This document shows positions 1 through 11,311 of a stretch of DNA of 64,000 nucleotides, piece after piece (positions within the stretch are counted from its first letter, which is position 1; each line of letters begins with the position of its first letter). The position numbers were made by a program, and so were the translations under genes. This stretch comes from Dichetophora obliterata (Eukaryota; Arthropoda; Insecta; Diptera; Sciomyzidae): contig OY986436.1 of NCBI GenBank assembly GCA_963920525.1, positions 176,660,361 to 176,724,360 on the forward strand, given 5' to 3'. The notes under the pieces are model-generated. The model saw nothing but the letters and a program-made list of their open reading frames with translations. It ran no database searches and had not been told where the DNA came from.

Positions 1-233
1 GTACACTAACAGCTGTGTTTTTTTATAAAACAATATAATGAGACATAAAAGACATAAATAGATTTAAGAAGAAAAACTAATAAATCGAATAATTTATTTA
101 GTTGAAAGTTTATTCGCTCGGCATGAGATATACAAAGGTTGGGCTAGGTTAATCCGGATGCCTTCGTGAAGGTTCACATAGACCAATTCTGGTCCTTAGT
201 GGTACCGGTAGCGAACAAAAGGAACCTTTGTGT

Positions 234-958
234 TTATTTGAAGTCTCTAAAGATTTGCGTTGAATTCGCAAATCTAAGGAATGATTTCAGAGAAACTTTG
301 GTTACATCTTTAAGCGACGGGAACGTCGGTGAGCCTAGGTATTTTAGTCTCGATCTAAGTAGGGTGGGGCATGTGCATAGTAGGTGCTCCAGGGTCTCCA
401 CTGTGCCCGGTTCCTTGCACTTCCTGCAGTTGTCATCGTGGGCCGCCGTCATGCAGTGACCAGTGAGCATGCCCACTAGTGTCCTGCAATCTTTGCGCGG
501 GCGTGCCAAGATAAACAGATTTCGTTTTTCGCATTGTGCAATGCACATGATTTTCGAGATTTCGCACGATGTCGTATCTCTCCATCTACGATTCACTGCT
601 TGTGTGGCTCTTCTTTCGAGGTTCCTGTACAACTCTTGTAGCGGAGTAAGTACATGTTCTGCGAGTTCTGATTCCAGCCCAGCGCCTTCCTTTGCTAAAC
701 CATCCACCATCTCGTTTCCCTCAATGCCCTGGTGGTTAGGGACGCAGTAAATGCGCACTGTCTTCGAAGCGCATAGTGCATCTAGTGCATCTCTGCCAGC
801 CATGACACTTTTGGACTTGATGCTAGCGGAGCGCATGGATTTGATCGCCGCTTGACTGTCAACGAAAATGTTGATGTAAAAGTGTTATGTGTCCATGCTG
901 AGGGCTATCTAAGCAGCATTCCTTATGGCAAATATTTCCGCCTGGAAGGTACTGTTAG
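234..958 (-). pseudogene. Non-LTR retrotransposon RNase H domain and C-terminus (remnant)
   Basis: This is the 3' part of a LINE polyprotein. The RNase H domain would remove RNA from the RNA/DNA hybrid during retrotransposition. Visible catalytic blocks are QAEIFAIRNAA (Glu), IFVDSQAAIK (Asp) and NHQGIEGNEMVDGLAKEGA (second Asp). They are followed by a Cys/His tail with C-x2-C and H-x4-C spacing (NCRKCKEPG and EHLLCTCPTLL), typical of LINE C-termini. An in-frame stop separates the first two blocks, and homology ends abruptly near 958, so the first catalytic Asp and all of the reverse transcriptase are missing. The longest open part is about 200 codons at 234-836. The family is Jockey-, I- or R1-like; I cannot fix the clade. 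Confidence 0.85.
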
Positions 959-1046
959 AGTTACACAAAGAGACTAACAAAACTTTATATGTAAAGAAAG
1001 GATATGAAAGAGAATGTGATACAGAATTGCAATAGTAGTTTAGTAG

Positions 1047-1122
1047 GGCTTTCAATCCCGGGATAACGAACCAATTTCTAGTCCTTGAATCCCGGGATTC
1101 CAAACCCTAAATCCTGGGATTT
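1047..1122. repeat. Three near-palindromic AATCCCGGGATT motifs
   Basis: Three copies of a CCCGGG-centred palindrome lie within 75 bases (CAATCCCGGGAT, AATCCCGGGATT, AATCCTGGGATT), separated by 11-23 bases. They begin shortly after the point where LINE homology stops. No function is assigned. Confidence 0.6.
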
Positions 1123-2902
1123 TATTCATAAGAAAATATAAAATTTTTTAGCAACTTTAATTGCAACTGCAATGTAAACGACGTTTTTTTAATATCGAAA
1201 TCACCTTATTATTTTTTTTATCTCTCTGCACACTTTGAAAGCCAATTTTTTAGTTTTTTTTGGTTGTGATATTAAAAGACTGTTTACTAGGCTGTACAAT
1301 TTTCATGAAATTACCTAGTTGGTGGTGAATTTAGTTAAATTTGAAAATATTAGTTAAATACTTTGCTACTCCAACAAAAGCAATCATAATAACCACTCAT
1401 AGGATTAAAACATAAACAAAATATCATTTGTAAAGTTTAAATATAAAGATTAATCTGATCGCTCTGATATTTTAACCCATTTGGTGTGGGGCACAACCGC
1501 ACACCTTAAGTTAAGAGCCTATTAAGTTTTTAAAAAAAAAGTTTTGCTTGGGCACTCTAATACCTCTAATAATCTTGTTTCAGCCAAACCCAGTAAATCT
1601 ATCCTATACTTATGGTTCATTCTGTTTGCGCAAGCTTGTATGGTTTTGCAGGCATTCTTACATTCTAAGTGTCAATTAAAATGTGTTGTCTAAAGCTGAA
1701 AGCGTGCTATGTGTTATTTTCAAGGGAAATATGGCATTGATTTTCCAGTAATAAATCCGATGTGCTTGCTGCTACTGGCTGCTACAGATTTTCACCTAAG
1801 GGGCTAGCATTTGAAAATATTACTTCCATGGTATTTGCTTAAGTATTAACAACAGTAAATTGCTTGTTGTGCATTAAAATTCTTCTATCGTCCTGCTGCA
1901 ACATCCAGCCTGCTAAGTTGCTTAAAGCGGAAGTACATTTCGTACTAATTCTTAAGCTTAACCATTTTGAACAACATACATACATAAACATACAACGAAC
2001 ATCAATCAGTTTGATGAAGGATAAAGGAAATGCTTTTTCCCTCAGCTGCTTTGTGTATAGTTTTTCGGAAGGTTGCTTCTTGATACTGATGAGCTATTGT
2101 TTTGTATTCATTTGAGTGTGTGTATGTGTGTTGGAAGTTTGCAGTTGATGCTTTGCAGCAGCTACTACTATTTCTAAATATTTTATGCATGGTGAGTGTA
2201 TTCTTCAAGTAAATAAGTTTGTATGTTCGTGTTTGCGTGCTTTTATATCGATGTTAGTGTGCGTGCTTTTTTAGCTAGGTGAGGTGCTTTTAACCAAATT
2301 GCTTGTAAAATTAATCTGAAAATGTAACTTTTTTAATATCTCTCTACTTGTCAAGTGGACGCTTGCTAGGAAATGCAAACGCAATCGAGCAAACTAATTT
2401 TTCGAAACTCTATTGAGACCTAAGTTTAATGAAATTTGTGTAGTTTGTTATAATTAATTTATGTCAATTTTGAGAAATCAAAGTTGACAAAACAAGTTTA
2501 TTTAAATAAAAGGTTTTGCTTTCAAAATCTATTAATTTAAAAACGAATAGGTATAGATAAGTTCAAAAGGGCTCACTTAGAAGCTAAGGACATATCGATA
2601 TGTCCAAAGTATAAGTTGGTATGTGAAAATATCAAGTTTTTTAGAATAAATTTTGATGCATTGTTTTCGTTAAAAAAAAGAAAAGGTATTTGAAGAATAC
2701 AACAACAAATGCAACAACAACGATACGAAATTACCAACAAAGAACAGCGCATGAAAACAATAACAAGAATTCTGGCAAACGCGCACAAGTTCAAATTGTT
2801 GAAAAGACAAAGTAGATTCGACGAATTACAACAATCATGGCAATATTGAAGTTATTATTCCTTAAAATTAAACGGAATTTTGTATTAGTGAACATAATAC
2901 AA
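1123..2902. other. AT-rich stretch without recognisable gene
   Basis: Only short, low-complexity open frames occur here. There is a TG-rich patch near 2115-2250. I see no coding similarity, no inverted repeats of note and no RNA gene. Confidence 0.5.
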
Positions 2903-3359
2903 AGTTTACAACAGATAGTAAAGTTAAGACAGTAAAGAGTACGTATTTAATGTCAAGAATGTGTCATGTTACTGTCAGAGAGTAGCAAGAAAGTGTCACT
3001 ACAGTTGGCAAATAGAGTTCGATAATTTTTATAATTTATTGTTTTGAAAGCCGCTCATTCAACTTCCATTTTCTTTTTTTTTCTTTTTTTAAGTACACGC
3101 GAATAAGAATTTTCAAAACAGTTGAATTTTTTTCAAACGTTTCTGACATAAATTTCATTTTACTGTCTGAGTTGTGTCTAGCCATGGCAGAATTATTCAG
3201 GTAGTGTTGACAACTGCTTATTTTCTCTTCAAAATTAAAACATAGCCTGTTAGACAAAGAAAGAAAGCGAAAAATAAAGCAGGCGTCATAAAAAAATCAT
3301 AAAAATCAAATAAGAATTTTTGTGCATTTAAATAAATAAACAAATAAAAATTTAAAATC

Positions 3360-3591
3360 ATGAAAGTTGTAAAAGCATCGTGTGATTTGTGCGAAAAGCT
3401 TTTCAGTTCGTGATGTTAAATTCTATTCAGTGCCTCAAAAATAAGCTCGTCGCCAGAGATAGATTGATGCCTGCGGCGTGATGTTGACAGAAAATAAGTT
3501 TTTTTGTGAAAAAGATTTTACAGAGCAAGACTTTTGTCAAAATCTTCATAGAAGATCATTGATGCCTGGTGCAGAGCACACATGAATAGCT
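3360..3591 (+). pseudogene. THAP zinc-finger domain remnant
   Basis: An ATG at 3360 opens MKVVKASCDLCEKLFSS and then hits a stop. The next frame continues with KFYSVPQK, IDACGVMLTENKFFCEKDF and HRRSLMPGAEHT, which follows the THAP pattern: C-x2-C, then FY-x-VP, then a Cys followed by F and D/E-F, then a proline-containing end. A +1 frameshift and at least three stops disable it, and the zinc-binding His of the second pair (C-x2-H) reads as Asp in C-E-K-D-F. THAP domains bind transposon ends in P elements. This was probably the first exon of a transposase whose remainder is lost. Confidence 0.65.
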
Positions 3592-3888
3592 CCAGATTTT
3601 TTAACAAATAATCGGCCGCTGTCTCTGTTGCTGTCACTATAGCTGTACAGCTGCCCACTTAAGCTAAGTCACTTAAACTCGCCGTAAAATAAGATGAAAT
3701 GTAATAAATATATCATGGCACAAAACATATTCTTTACCTGCCAAAATTACACCACTTTGACATACACAGCTTATGTTATCCATAAAAACTGTCAACACTA
3801 CCTGGGTAATTTTGCTATGGTGTCTAGCGTTGTGTCTACGGAAAAGTTTAGACATTAACTCGGACAAATGCAATGTGAGAGATTATTA

Positions 3889-6271
3889 AGGGGGCGTCCA
3901 TTAGTTACGTGAGGCGTTTAGGGGGGAAAAGGGGTTAAGCAGAATCTCACTAGCTCTCACGTGGGGGAGAGGGGGGTTCTCGCAAAAATAACGTAATTTT
4001 TTATCAGCAAGAAACAGTGTAGAACTATGAAATAACTGGTTAAATTGAGTAAAACGTGTTTCTCTACTAAAATATGACTAAATTTTACACTATTATATTT
4101 TTCGCGGTTATGCGAGTGCAACAAAGTAGCATAGGGGCTTGTCGATTGTTTTACCACCGGCTAGCTGAACACGCGATTCGACGAGCGCTGCGACTTGTGA
4201 CAGCGACACATGGACAAGTCTCTACTTGTTGTGCTTACGTCCGTAAATGTTTAGCTCAGTGGTAGACACACATGAAGCACATCCCAGTAAGTACATTCAT
4301 GCATACAGCATTGATGATGTAGGCATACGTTTGATGTTTTATATGCATGTCAGCATAAATGCAAGCTCATTTCCATTTTACGTGGCGATATCAAACAAGA
4401 GCATGTGTACTGTGTACCCGCACAATAACTATTGCTGTATGCATGGGGAATTAGTAGTACCCTATGCATTCATTGTCATTAATAATGCATGCATACATTA
4501 CCGTTAATACCGTATGCATACATTTGCATTAATATTGTAAGAAAAAATTGCTGTTGTCATTAATTAATCATCTTGTTTATTTCAGCTTTTAAAGTTAATT
4601 TCTGTTATATTAATTTATATTTTGTTAATAAATTATGTACAACTGCACTCCTTAAAGTTTAAATGCACAATGGGAGTTCACATTTTTTAAGCAAGACTAT
4701 TATGCATGCAAGGTTCATGCCTTAGTACTAATACAAAATGCATATTTTAGTATGCACGCTACTGTGTACAAACAACATACATACTCAGCGAATTTGGATA
4801 ATTGTTGTTTTTTTTTTAATGACCATACATGCCTTCTCTAAAAGTCGTGTTATTTTGTTACCATATTGGCTTGTGTAATTGTTGTAAAAAAGGAATTGTC
4901 AGAAATTATAGCCGGAAAACATTTCTTTCAATCTTCACCAAAAAATTAAAATTTTTGCATTCGGATTAAAAATAATGCTTTTTCATGCATTTTTTCAAAT
5001 TTATTTTCGCTAAAATTAAAAAAAACTTAATTTTTTCTTATGCGATCCTCCTTTTCAAGATATCCGTTGGAAAGGTATTGAGTGATCGCATTGATTCCTA
5101 GTCAGAATTGCTTAATTTGATATATATTAAAAGTAAAATATTAATTATAAAATAAACACCTACAGAAAAAATATCGTAAGAAATTAGAAAAAAAAAAGGT
5201 AAAAGTAATGAAGTTATTTGAATTCTGAAAGTTTTTGTATGGAAATAAAATAAAAAATATCAAAAATATGGATAAAAAAGCGTTTTTTAACATTTACAAT
5301 TTTTAATGCAGATTGGAAGATCTTTTTCCGGCCTGACAATTACATTTTTTGCAACTATTACACCAGCAAATATATCTACAAAATAACTCGATTTTAAGAG
5401 GTTATTTCAAACCATTCGAACTCACGGGTGGCTATCGCTAGAGTCGAAATATTTGGGAAATCATTATGACATAAACCAAGGATTGTATTGAGCATTTGTG
5501 TTGAACAAAATTTTTTTTTTCTATGGAGCGTGAGGCGCTTTAATACTGGAGCCACCTCCACACCCTATCACGCAGATTGATGGGCATCATCTGACTATCC
5601 CAGATCCTGGTGAGCATGACGGAAAGTTATTTGCTCCCTTTTTTGATTCGTCACTACTTACCGATTCAACCTTTACGTGCCTGTATTAACTTTTCATCCA
5701 TCACAAGAGCTGCAGAGCATCGGCGCGCAGTCCACCGTGCATCAGCGCGCAAAATGGACCTTCACTGATTATCATATGTCGAGCAAATGAGCTTCTGTGT
5801 GCAAACGATAACGGTGACTAAAAGGAGCAGATGATTTTACCGAAAATCACATGGACATGCTGGTTCCAGTAGTCACTCTCGAGACCACACATGAGTCCCC
5901 ATGGACTGAATTAGAATGAATATTCCTTTGCCAATTTTAGAATTTCTCATTTTAAATTACTTACTTTTACTTAATAAGTATTTTATTGTTCGATTTTTTT
6001 CATTTTAAACTACGATCTTAGAAGTCTTAAATTATAGTCTCAACTAGTCCTAAATAAAAATAATGAAATAAATTACGAGTTTTTTTTAATAAATCCAACA
6101 CAATGAAGCATTGATTAACATATTTACACTGAAAACACGCATTTTGAACAATCTCACGTGGGATTATAGGGGGGGGAGGGGGTCGAGCCAAATCTCACAA
6201 TATCTCACTAGGGGGAGAGGGGGGAGTCAAAAAATCGCAAAAATCACCTAACGTAATTAATGGACGTTCCC
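3889..6271. mobile_element. 2.4-kb TIR element with G-rich ends, nested in the THAP element
   Basis: Terminal inverted repeats match over about 22 bp: GGGGGCGTCCATTAGTTACG on the left, and AATTAATGGACGTTCCC at the right end. Flanking trinucleotides TTA (3886-3888 and 6272-6274) may be the target duplication. Both ends also carry direct repeats of AATCTCAC and CTAGGGGGAGAGGGGGG-like G-runs. The interior is AT-rich with a GC-richer patch at 5530-5900 that contains a short open segment (ILEPPPHPITQIDGHHLTIP, near 5552-5690) which I cannot place. No transposase is recognisable, so this is probably a non-autonomous copy. Confidence 0.65.
4252..4266 (+). other. tRNA A-box-like sequence
   Basis: TAGCTCAGTGGTAGA is identical to the D-arm/A-box text of many eukaryotic tRNAs. 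No B-box or T-arm follows within 80 bases and no cloverleaf can be drawn, so it is not a tRNA gene. It may be the 5' relic of a tRNA-derived repeat. Confidence 0.4.
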
Positions 6272-6329
6272 TTAGTGAAAATTTAATAGTGTATTGCCAC
6301 TGTTTCAACTTTACTGTCTGTTGTAAACT

Positions 6330-7221
6330 ATGCGTTAGAAGTAATGAGGAAGTTTTTAAAATTTCATAGAGTACAATTCTAAACTTAGTATTAAGCCTGC
6401 CACATTATTTCCATAGGCAGGCATGCTTTGTTTTTCACCTGGGCTGCTAGTTTGTAGTCTGCTCAATACTCATCCGCATACACACACACACACAGCTATC
6501 TCACTGTTACGTGATGGTTTCTACCAAATCGCACAACCCGCAAGCTGCGTAAAGGAACTTCGTTCTAAAAATATCAAACCGAAAACGTTCGTAAAACTCT
6601 CATTCTTCGCGGAGCCTTTACTTGTGGTTCAACAACGTGAAAACACACATAAAAATAAAAATAAACAAAAGAGTTTTGTAGACTTGTCAATGTGTAAAAT
6701 ACAATTTTGTGCAGCTAAGGAAAGCATATGATTTATGGAAGAGTTGTTAAGCAGGTTTTTTGATGTGGTCCTTAAGATTATTGAGAGATACAACAAAAGT
6801 ACCTTTCAGTCCAAGTACTAAGTAATTTTCAGAGTTTAATTGCATTTTAATGCTAGTGTTGATGTTGGCTTGACAGTTTTTGTAGTAATATTGAAGAAAA
6901 CAAGAGTGATTAATAAATAATGACTTCAAGTTGTGACAGGCGCCGCACATAGGCAAACAAATAAATTATTTTATTACTAAACTTATAGTTCTTGAAAAAA
7001 TGCTCACATTTATTATTACAGGTAGAATATCGATAATTCATTAACTTATGCAAGTGTATTGATAGCCTAAAATGTTTTCACTATTGCGTAAAGTCTCAGA
7101 CTATATAAAAAACCCACATTATTTTCTTTACACTCAAAATAAAAAAGTTGTTATGTTATGTAATGTTTACAATTTTGTGGACACTTAATGGCAACAGCGC
7201 TTATGGACCATTTCGTTCCCA
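6330..7221. other. Gene-free interval with a short CA repeat
   Basis: A (CA)n run lies at about 6480-6494. The rest is AT-rich and holds no recognisable coding sequence. Confidence 0.5.
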
Positions 7222-7861
7222 CACCGAAAAAAATGAATGTTAAATTAACAAAAAAAGTAGGTTAGCATAACAAAAACTTTCGTTATTTTTGATCCAACCT
7301 AGTTTTTTGTTATGACAACAAAGCTGATTTTGTTATTTTAACATCATGGAATGAATTGAAATTTGACAAAAAAAAGTTCAATTCAACGTAATTTTTTTGC
7401 TAATTTATGAATGTTAATTACATAGGTTTTAACAAAAAACTATGTAAGGCAATCAATAATTTTGTTAGGGCAACGAAAGACTTTTGTTATTAAAATGCAA
7501 AATTTGTTGCATTAACAAAGAAATTTTGTAACCTTAACAAAACATTATTGTTATATTAAAAAATAATGTTGTAACCTAACAAAGTATTTTTGTTATTTTA
7601 ACAAAAAAATTGTGTAACCTTAACAAAGCATTTTTGTTATAATGACATAAAAAAAATTAAGAAATTTTATAAAATTTTTATTTTTGTTCTCTTCAATCAC
7701 AAAACTGTTCGTCTAATGCGGCATGGAGTTTATAGTATTTTTACAACATTATGCTTGTGTTTCTCCCTTTTTTGAGGTTTATTGAAAATATCTCGAAAAA
7801 TACCGATCCTAGAGCCAACGAATCGGTTGCCAGTTTAATGAAATTTTCCGCCCGATCGAAT

Positions 7862-8012
7862 GAGCAATGTCTCGACTTTTCCGTTCTCCTGGAACACGAT
7901 TATTTTTTTCCCGCAATATCCCGAATTTTCTCAAATATGGGGTTTTATGAAATCGTTATTCCAGGAGAACGGAAAATCCGGAAAAGTCGAGTGAGCCGAG
8001 TGGGTTATTTAC
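7862..8012. repeat. Foldback repeat at the truncated end of the gene
   Basis: CTCGACTTTTCCGTTCTCCT near 7872 is mirrored by AGGAGAACGGAAAATCCGGA ending near 8003, with about 70 bases between the arms. It overlaps the point where the NPLGS coding block is lost. It may be a tiny palindromic MITE or an inverted duplication formed during deletion. Confidence 0.6.
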
Positions 8013-9364
8013 TTCATAATCTTCGGTATACATAAAAAAAGGTATAATAATCCTTTCCGGTTGTTTTGATTGAATATCTTTTCGTAGTTTTCCATTTTTA
8101 AAGCTAGTATTTGACAATTCATTACCGTTTTTATTTTCTTCAAGTTTGGTTAAGGATATTTAAAGATTATTACCTTTTTCAAATGTTTGATGAAACTGAA
8201 ATCTTAAGGTGCCCCCAGACTATATGTTTCATACATATGACATGTCAAATAAAATTACATACCGAATTTCATCTGTGTGTCAGAATTAATTTTTTGTCGG
8301 ACAGCTTTTTTCTATTGTCTCCACACTATCGACACGTCATTTGAAAATAAAAAACAACTTTTGAAATTTATGTAAGCCTTAAGTCTCTTAAGTGTCCTCC
8401 TGTAGCCATTCAAACTAAGAATTAATTCATTTTAAATCAATTTATTGAATAAATATCTTAAAATTTGCCTTTTCTTCCATTTTCAAATAAAAAATTTATC
8501 AAACTGACATTTTGTACAGATAGAAAAACATACGAAATTAGAGACGGTTCTAATTCAAAAATTTACAGACGCAAATACAAACGACATTTCAAAACCACAT
8601 TTTCATATGTTCCACACTATCTGTAGTTAAAAACTATTTGTAATTTTTTGACGTGTCATATGTATGAAACATATAGTGTAGATGCCCTTTTAGAAGTAAT
8701 AGTACACTTTTTTCGCTAAAATAATCTTCACCACAACTCAAGACTTCTGAAATTTTGTTATCTAAATCAAATTCTTTAATTTTTTGCAACAAATTTCTGT
8801 CTTCTGTATTGCATTTTAAGAACGGATCCTTGCATGAATATAAAAATTCTTTGAGCTTAGACCTTATATCATCGAAATATGAATGGATTTAAAATTAAAA
8901 ACAAGTAAAGCTAAATTTCCAAATATTTTGAAGGACTTAAAGCATTATGTATGTTAACTGTGTTTATAGAAAAAGTAAAGCAGTGTTCGCAGTAAGCCAG
9001 AGTACCATGTTTTAACAAACAAACCATTATAATTTAGTTATGCTAATAAAATTAATAAAAACTTACCAAATTTCTTTGCCAGTTAAACAAATTTTCTCAA
9101 ATAAATTTCTATGAACAACGGGTATGTTAGGTGTTGCTTGAAAGATTTCTTCTAAATGGATCAGCTTAATAAATTTAAGAGCTTCCACGTCTACTTCACA
9201 TGCTAGCGAAAAAAATTAAGCATCTCACACAAGAGTTTTTACAAGTTTTAATAATAAATAAACTTACCGTTTAAAACAGTGAACAATTGATTTTGCTACC
9301 TTATCTCACTAAAAGCTCCTTTGAACTCCTTACAACTTAAAAATTTTTTTAGAAATATGTCCAT
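7957..9364 (-). pseudogene. Broken multi-exon transposon gene of the 'EVNNPLGS' type
   Basis: Exons can be joined by eye in one frame. Exon 1, 9364-9268, starts MDIFLKKFLSCKEFKGAF. Exon 2, 9202-9067, contains CEVDVEALKFIKLIHLEEIF. Exon 3 runs from 8862 (KLKEFLYSCKDPFL). Introns use GTAAGT donors and AG acceptors and keep phase. A MITE (about 8210-8687) interrupts exon 3; the frame resumes with LRFQFHQTFEKG and later IIIPFFMYTEDYEVNNPLGS. From memory, a block like DDYEVNNPLGSH marks a large group of uncharacterised invertebrate transposon proteins. Here the block is cut after NPLGS and runs into a foldback. Lesions are a stop in exon 1, a stop after the MITE and loss of the C-terminal part. 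Confidence 0.6.
8210..8687. mobile_element. MITE of about 480 bp inserted in a coding exon
   Basis: The ends are inverted: ACTATATGTTTCATACATAT follows the left end, and ATATGTATGAAACATATAGT precedes the right end. It separates two in-frame halves of the minus-strand exon described above, which sets its limits to within a few bases. The interior has no coding sequence. The target duplication is unclear. Confidence 0.7.
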
Positions 9365-9988
9365 TACTTTAAGAAACACACTTTCTGCGAGCGAATGATG
9401 GAAACGATATAGAAAGTGGAATTTTTTTCAACGACGCTAGCTATAAAGTTCCGTTTTATTACACTCTTTTAGTGTTAATTTGAGAAAAATTTTTGTTGTG
9501 GTTACAAAAATTTTGTTGCGATAGAAACTGTTTTTGTTAAATTATCGAATATTTTTTTCAGGATTTGAAAAAGATGCTGTAAACACTTTTCTGTGTTAGA
9601 TCAACGAAAATTTTTGTTAAATGAACTTGAAGTGCACTTTGTTGGCGGAACAAAAATTTTTGTTGAATTTACATCCGATGCTGTTGAAAAGCGTCACATT
9701 TATTTAACATAGCCTTTTGTTAGTCTTTGAGCTAACTTGGTATTACTTTTACAAAACTTTTGTTATCTCTTCAAAGTTTTTTGTAAATTTTTAAAAATAT
9801 TTTGACAAAATCAATTTTGTTGAGATAACAAAATCTATTGTATTTTTGTATTTTTTTGTAAAAATATTTTTGTTCTAGCAACAAAACATTCGTTAAATGT
9901 ATGAATTTTTGTTATTCTGACGAAAAATTTGCCTGTCAGGGCTAACAAAAAATTTTTGTGGAAAAATTCGTGATTATTTTTTTCGGTG

Positions 9989-11311
9989 CAACAACGGAAC
10001 ATATTCGCAACAACAGCGCGAGAGTATATGCTTTATAAACAACTTTCGCTTTTTAACTCAAGGGGGGGAGGGAAGAGGTTTTTAAACTTGTTTAATTTTT
10101 TTCTGAATGTACAATATGTCAATATGAATTGTCACAAAATTTTAAGTTAATCAGGGCAAAACTAACAAAGATACAGCGTTTCAAGCGACCGGCCCTAATA
10201 CTGGGATGTTCGAGTATAAAAACTTTTAATCGATTTACCCAAACACATAATTTTTAAAATCGATGACCACCATTCCGTAAAAACTGCTAAGCCGATCGTT
10301 TTAGAAATTTGTACACATATTTAACATACAAATAACTATTAAGTGGCATCGGGTTTTTTAAATTTTTATTAGTATCAATATCTTACAATAACAAATAGGT
10401 CGATTTTTTCTTCAAAAAATTTAAAACTTCAGTATTAAAATGATGCAAAAATTTAAGATTTAATAAAACAAAAAACTTTGACGTCAATTGAGAGAGAAAC
10501 TCATTAACTAATCAAAACAATTTGTTTTTTTTTTTATTTCAGATAATCCAGTGCTCGGTCAACGCAAAAAATTTTTTTTTACTTTTTATTATTTAATTTA
10601 TTTAATTATTTCTTTTTACTTTTGTACCAAAATTTTTTAAAATATTTCTCAAATAATGTATTAAATTATACTAATTTTCAAAATCTATAATACAAATGTC
10701 TTATAAAAAAATTCTTGAAAATATGCCTCTTTTGACCGAACAAACTTTACCCCCCCCCCCCCCCCCCCCCCCTTAACTTAATTACAAGTTGTTGCACCAC
10801 CAGTTGTAAAAAGGGTGTGTTGTTTGATATTTGTATGCACATAGTTATACTATCCTGTAGGAAAATCAACTAATTTAAAAGTAGTTGCAAAAGTAGTTTT
10901 ATGTCAATCACAACTAGTTGAAATTCTGACTTTTTTCCATAGAACGAACTAACATATTTTGTATGGTGATGTCCGCTAAATAAGTCAATTGACTTTCGTC
11001 GGCATAATAATTGGTTGAATTTAGATTATTTTTTTAACTACTTTAAAATAAAACAATTCAAAACCGCATATATTTTACACCACTTGTTAAATTAGTTAAA
11101 TTTAAACTATTTTTTCAATTACTTTAAAATAAATCAATTGAAAACTAGTTAATATTCCACTTACTGAAGATGAATTTAAAAGCATTAAAATTTAAAATTT
11201 CTATCCATCAAAGAGATAATTTATTTTATTGTTTTCAAAAATATATACATAAATTCATATTAGTCAAAGCCTAATATTAATAATATTTAATGAAATAGCA
11301 TGGCTAAATAT
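9989..11311. other. Gene-free interval with poly-C tract and a two-unit repeat
   Basis: No gene is visible. The stretch holds a G-rich patch near 10063-10080, a 23-base C run (10750-10772) and two diverged tandem units of about 85 bp at 11010-11170 that share ACTACTTTAAAATAAA-like text. Confidence 0.55.
10750..10772 (+). repeat. Homopolymer of 23 C
   Basis: The run is uninterrupted and sits in very AT-rich DNA. Its exact length may be unreliable because homopolymers are prone to assembly error. Confidence 0.9.

Larger units (their letters stand above)
2903..6329. mobile_element. Non-autonomous THAP-domain (P-like) DNA element with a nested insertion
   Basis: The ends form an imperfect inverted repeat of about 30 bp: AGTTTACAACAGATAGTAAA at 2903 and its counterpart (CTGTTGTAAACT) ending at 6329. 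Without the nested element at 3889-6271 the unit is about 1.04 kb. It carries a degraded THAP domain, the DNA-binding module of P-element transposases. A second inverted pair lies inside, around 3165-3218 and 3788-3840 (core GGTAGTGTTGACA). No clear target duplication is visible. P-like is inferred from THAP plus TIRs; other THAP-bearing transposons remain possible. Confidence 0.6.
7222..9988. mobile_element. DNA transposon with CACCGAAAAAAAT ends and TTTTTGTTA-type subterminal repeats
   Basis: The left end CACCGAAAAAAAT is mirrored at the right end as ATTTTTTTCGGTG. Both subterminal zones (about 7230-7660 and 9470-9960) are built of imperfect repeats in which TTTTTGTTA alternates with its complement TAACAAAA. 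CA dinucleotides flank both ends, possibly a 2-bp duplication. The body carries a minus-strand, spliced but broken gene and a nested MITE. No standard superfamily is obvious from the ends. Dense inverted subterminal repeats are typical of transposase-binding regions, which is an inference here. Confidence 0.65.

Noticed and set aside
6423..6731. 102-codon open frame starting MLCFSPGLL
   Set aside because: It contains a CA-repeat-encoded HTHTHT stretch and no recognisable domain. It is probably a chance frame.
10750..10772. Poly-C tract as a regulatory i-motif
   Set aside because: It is isolated and of uncertain length. No gene lies near it to regulate.
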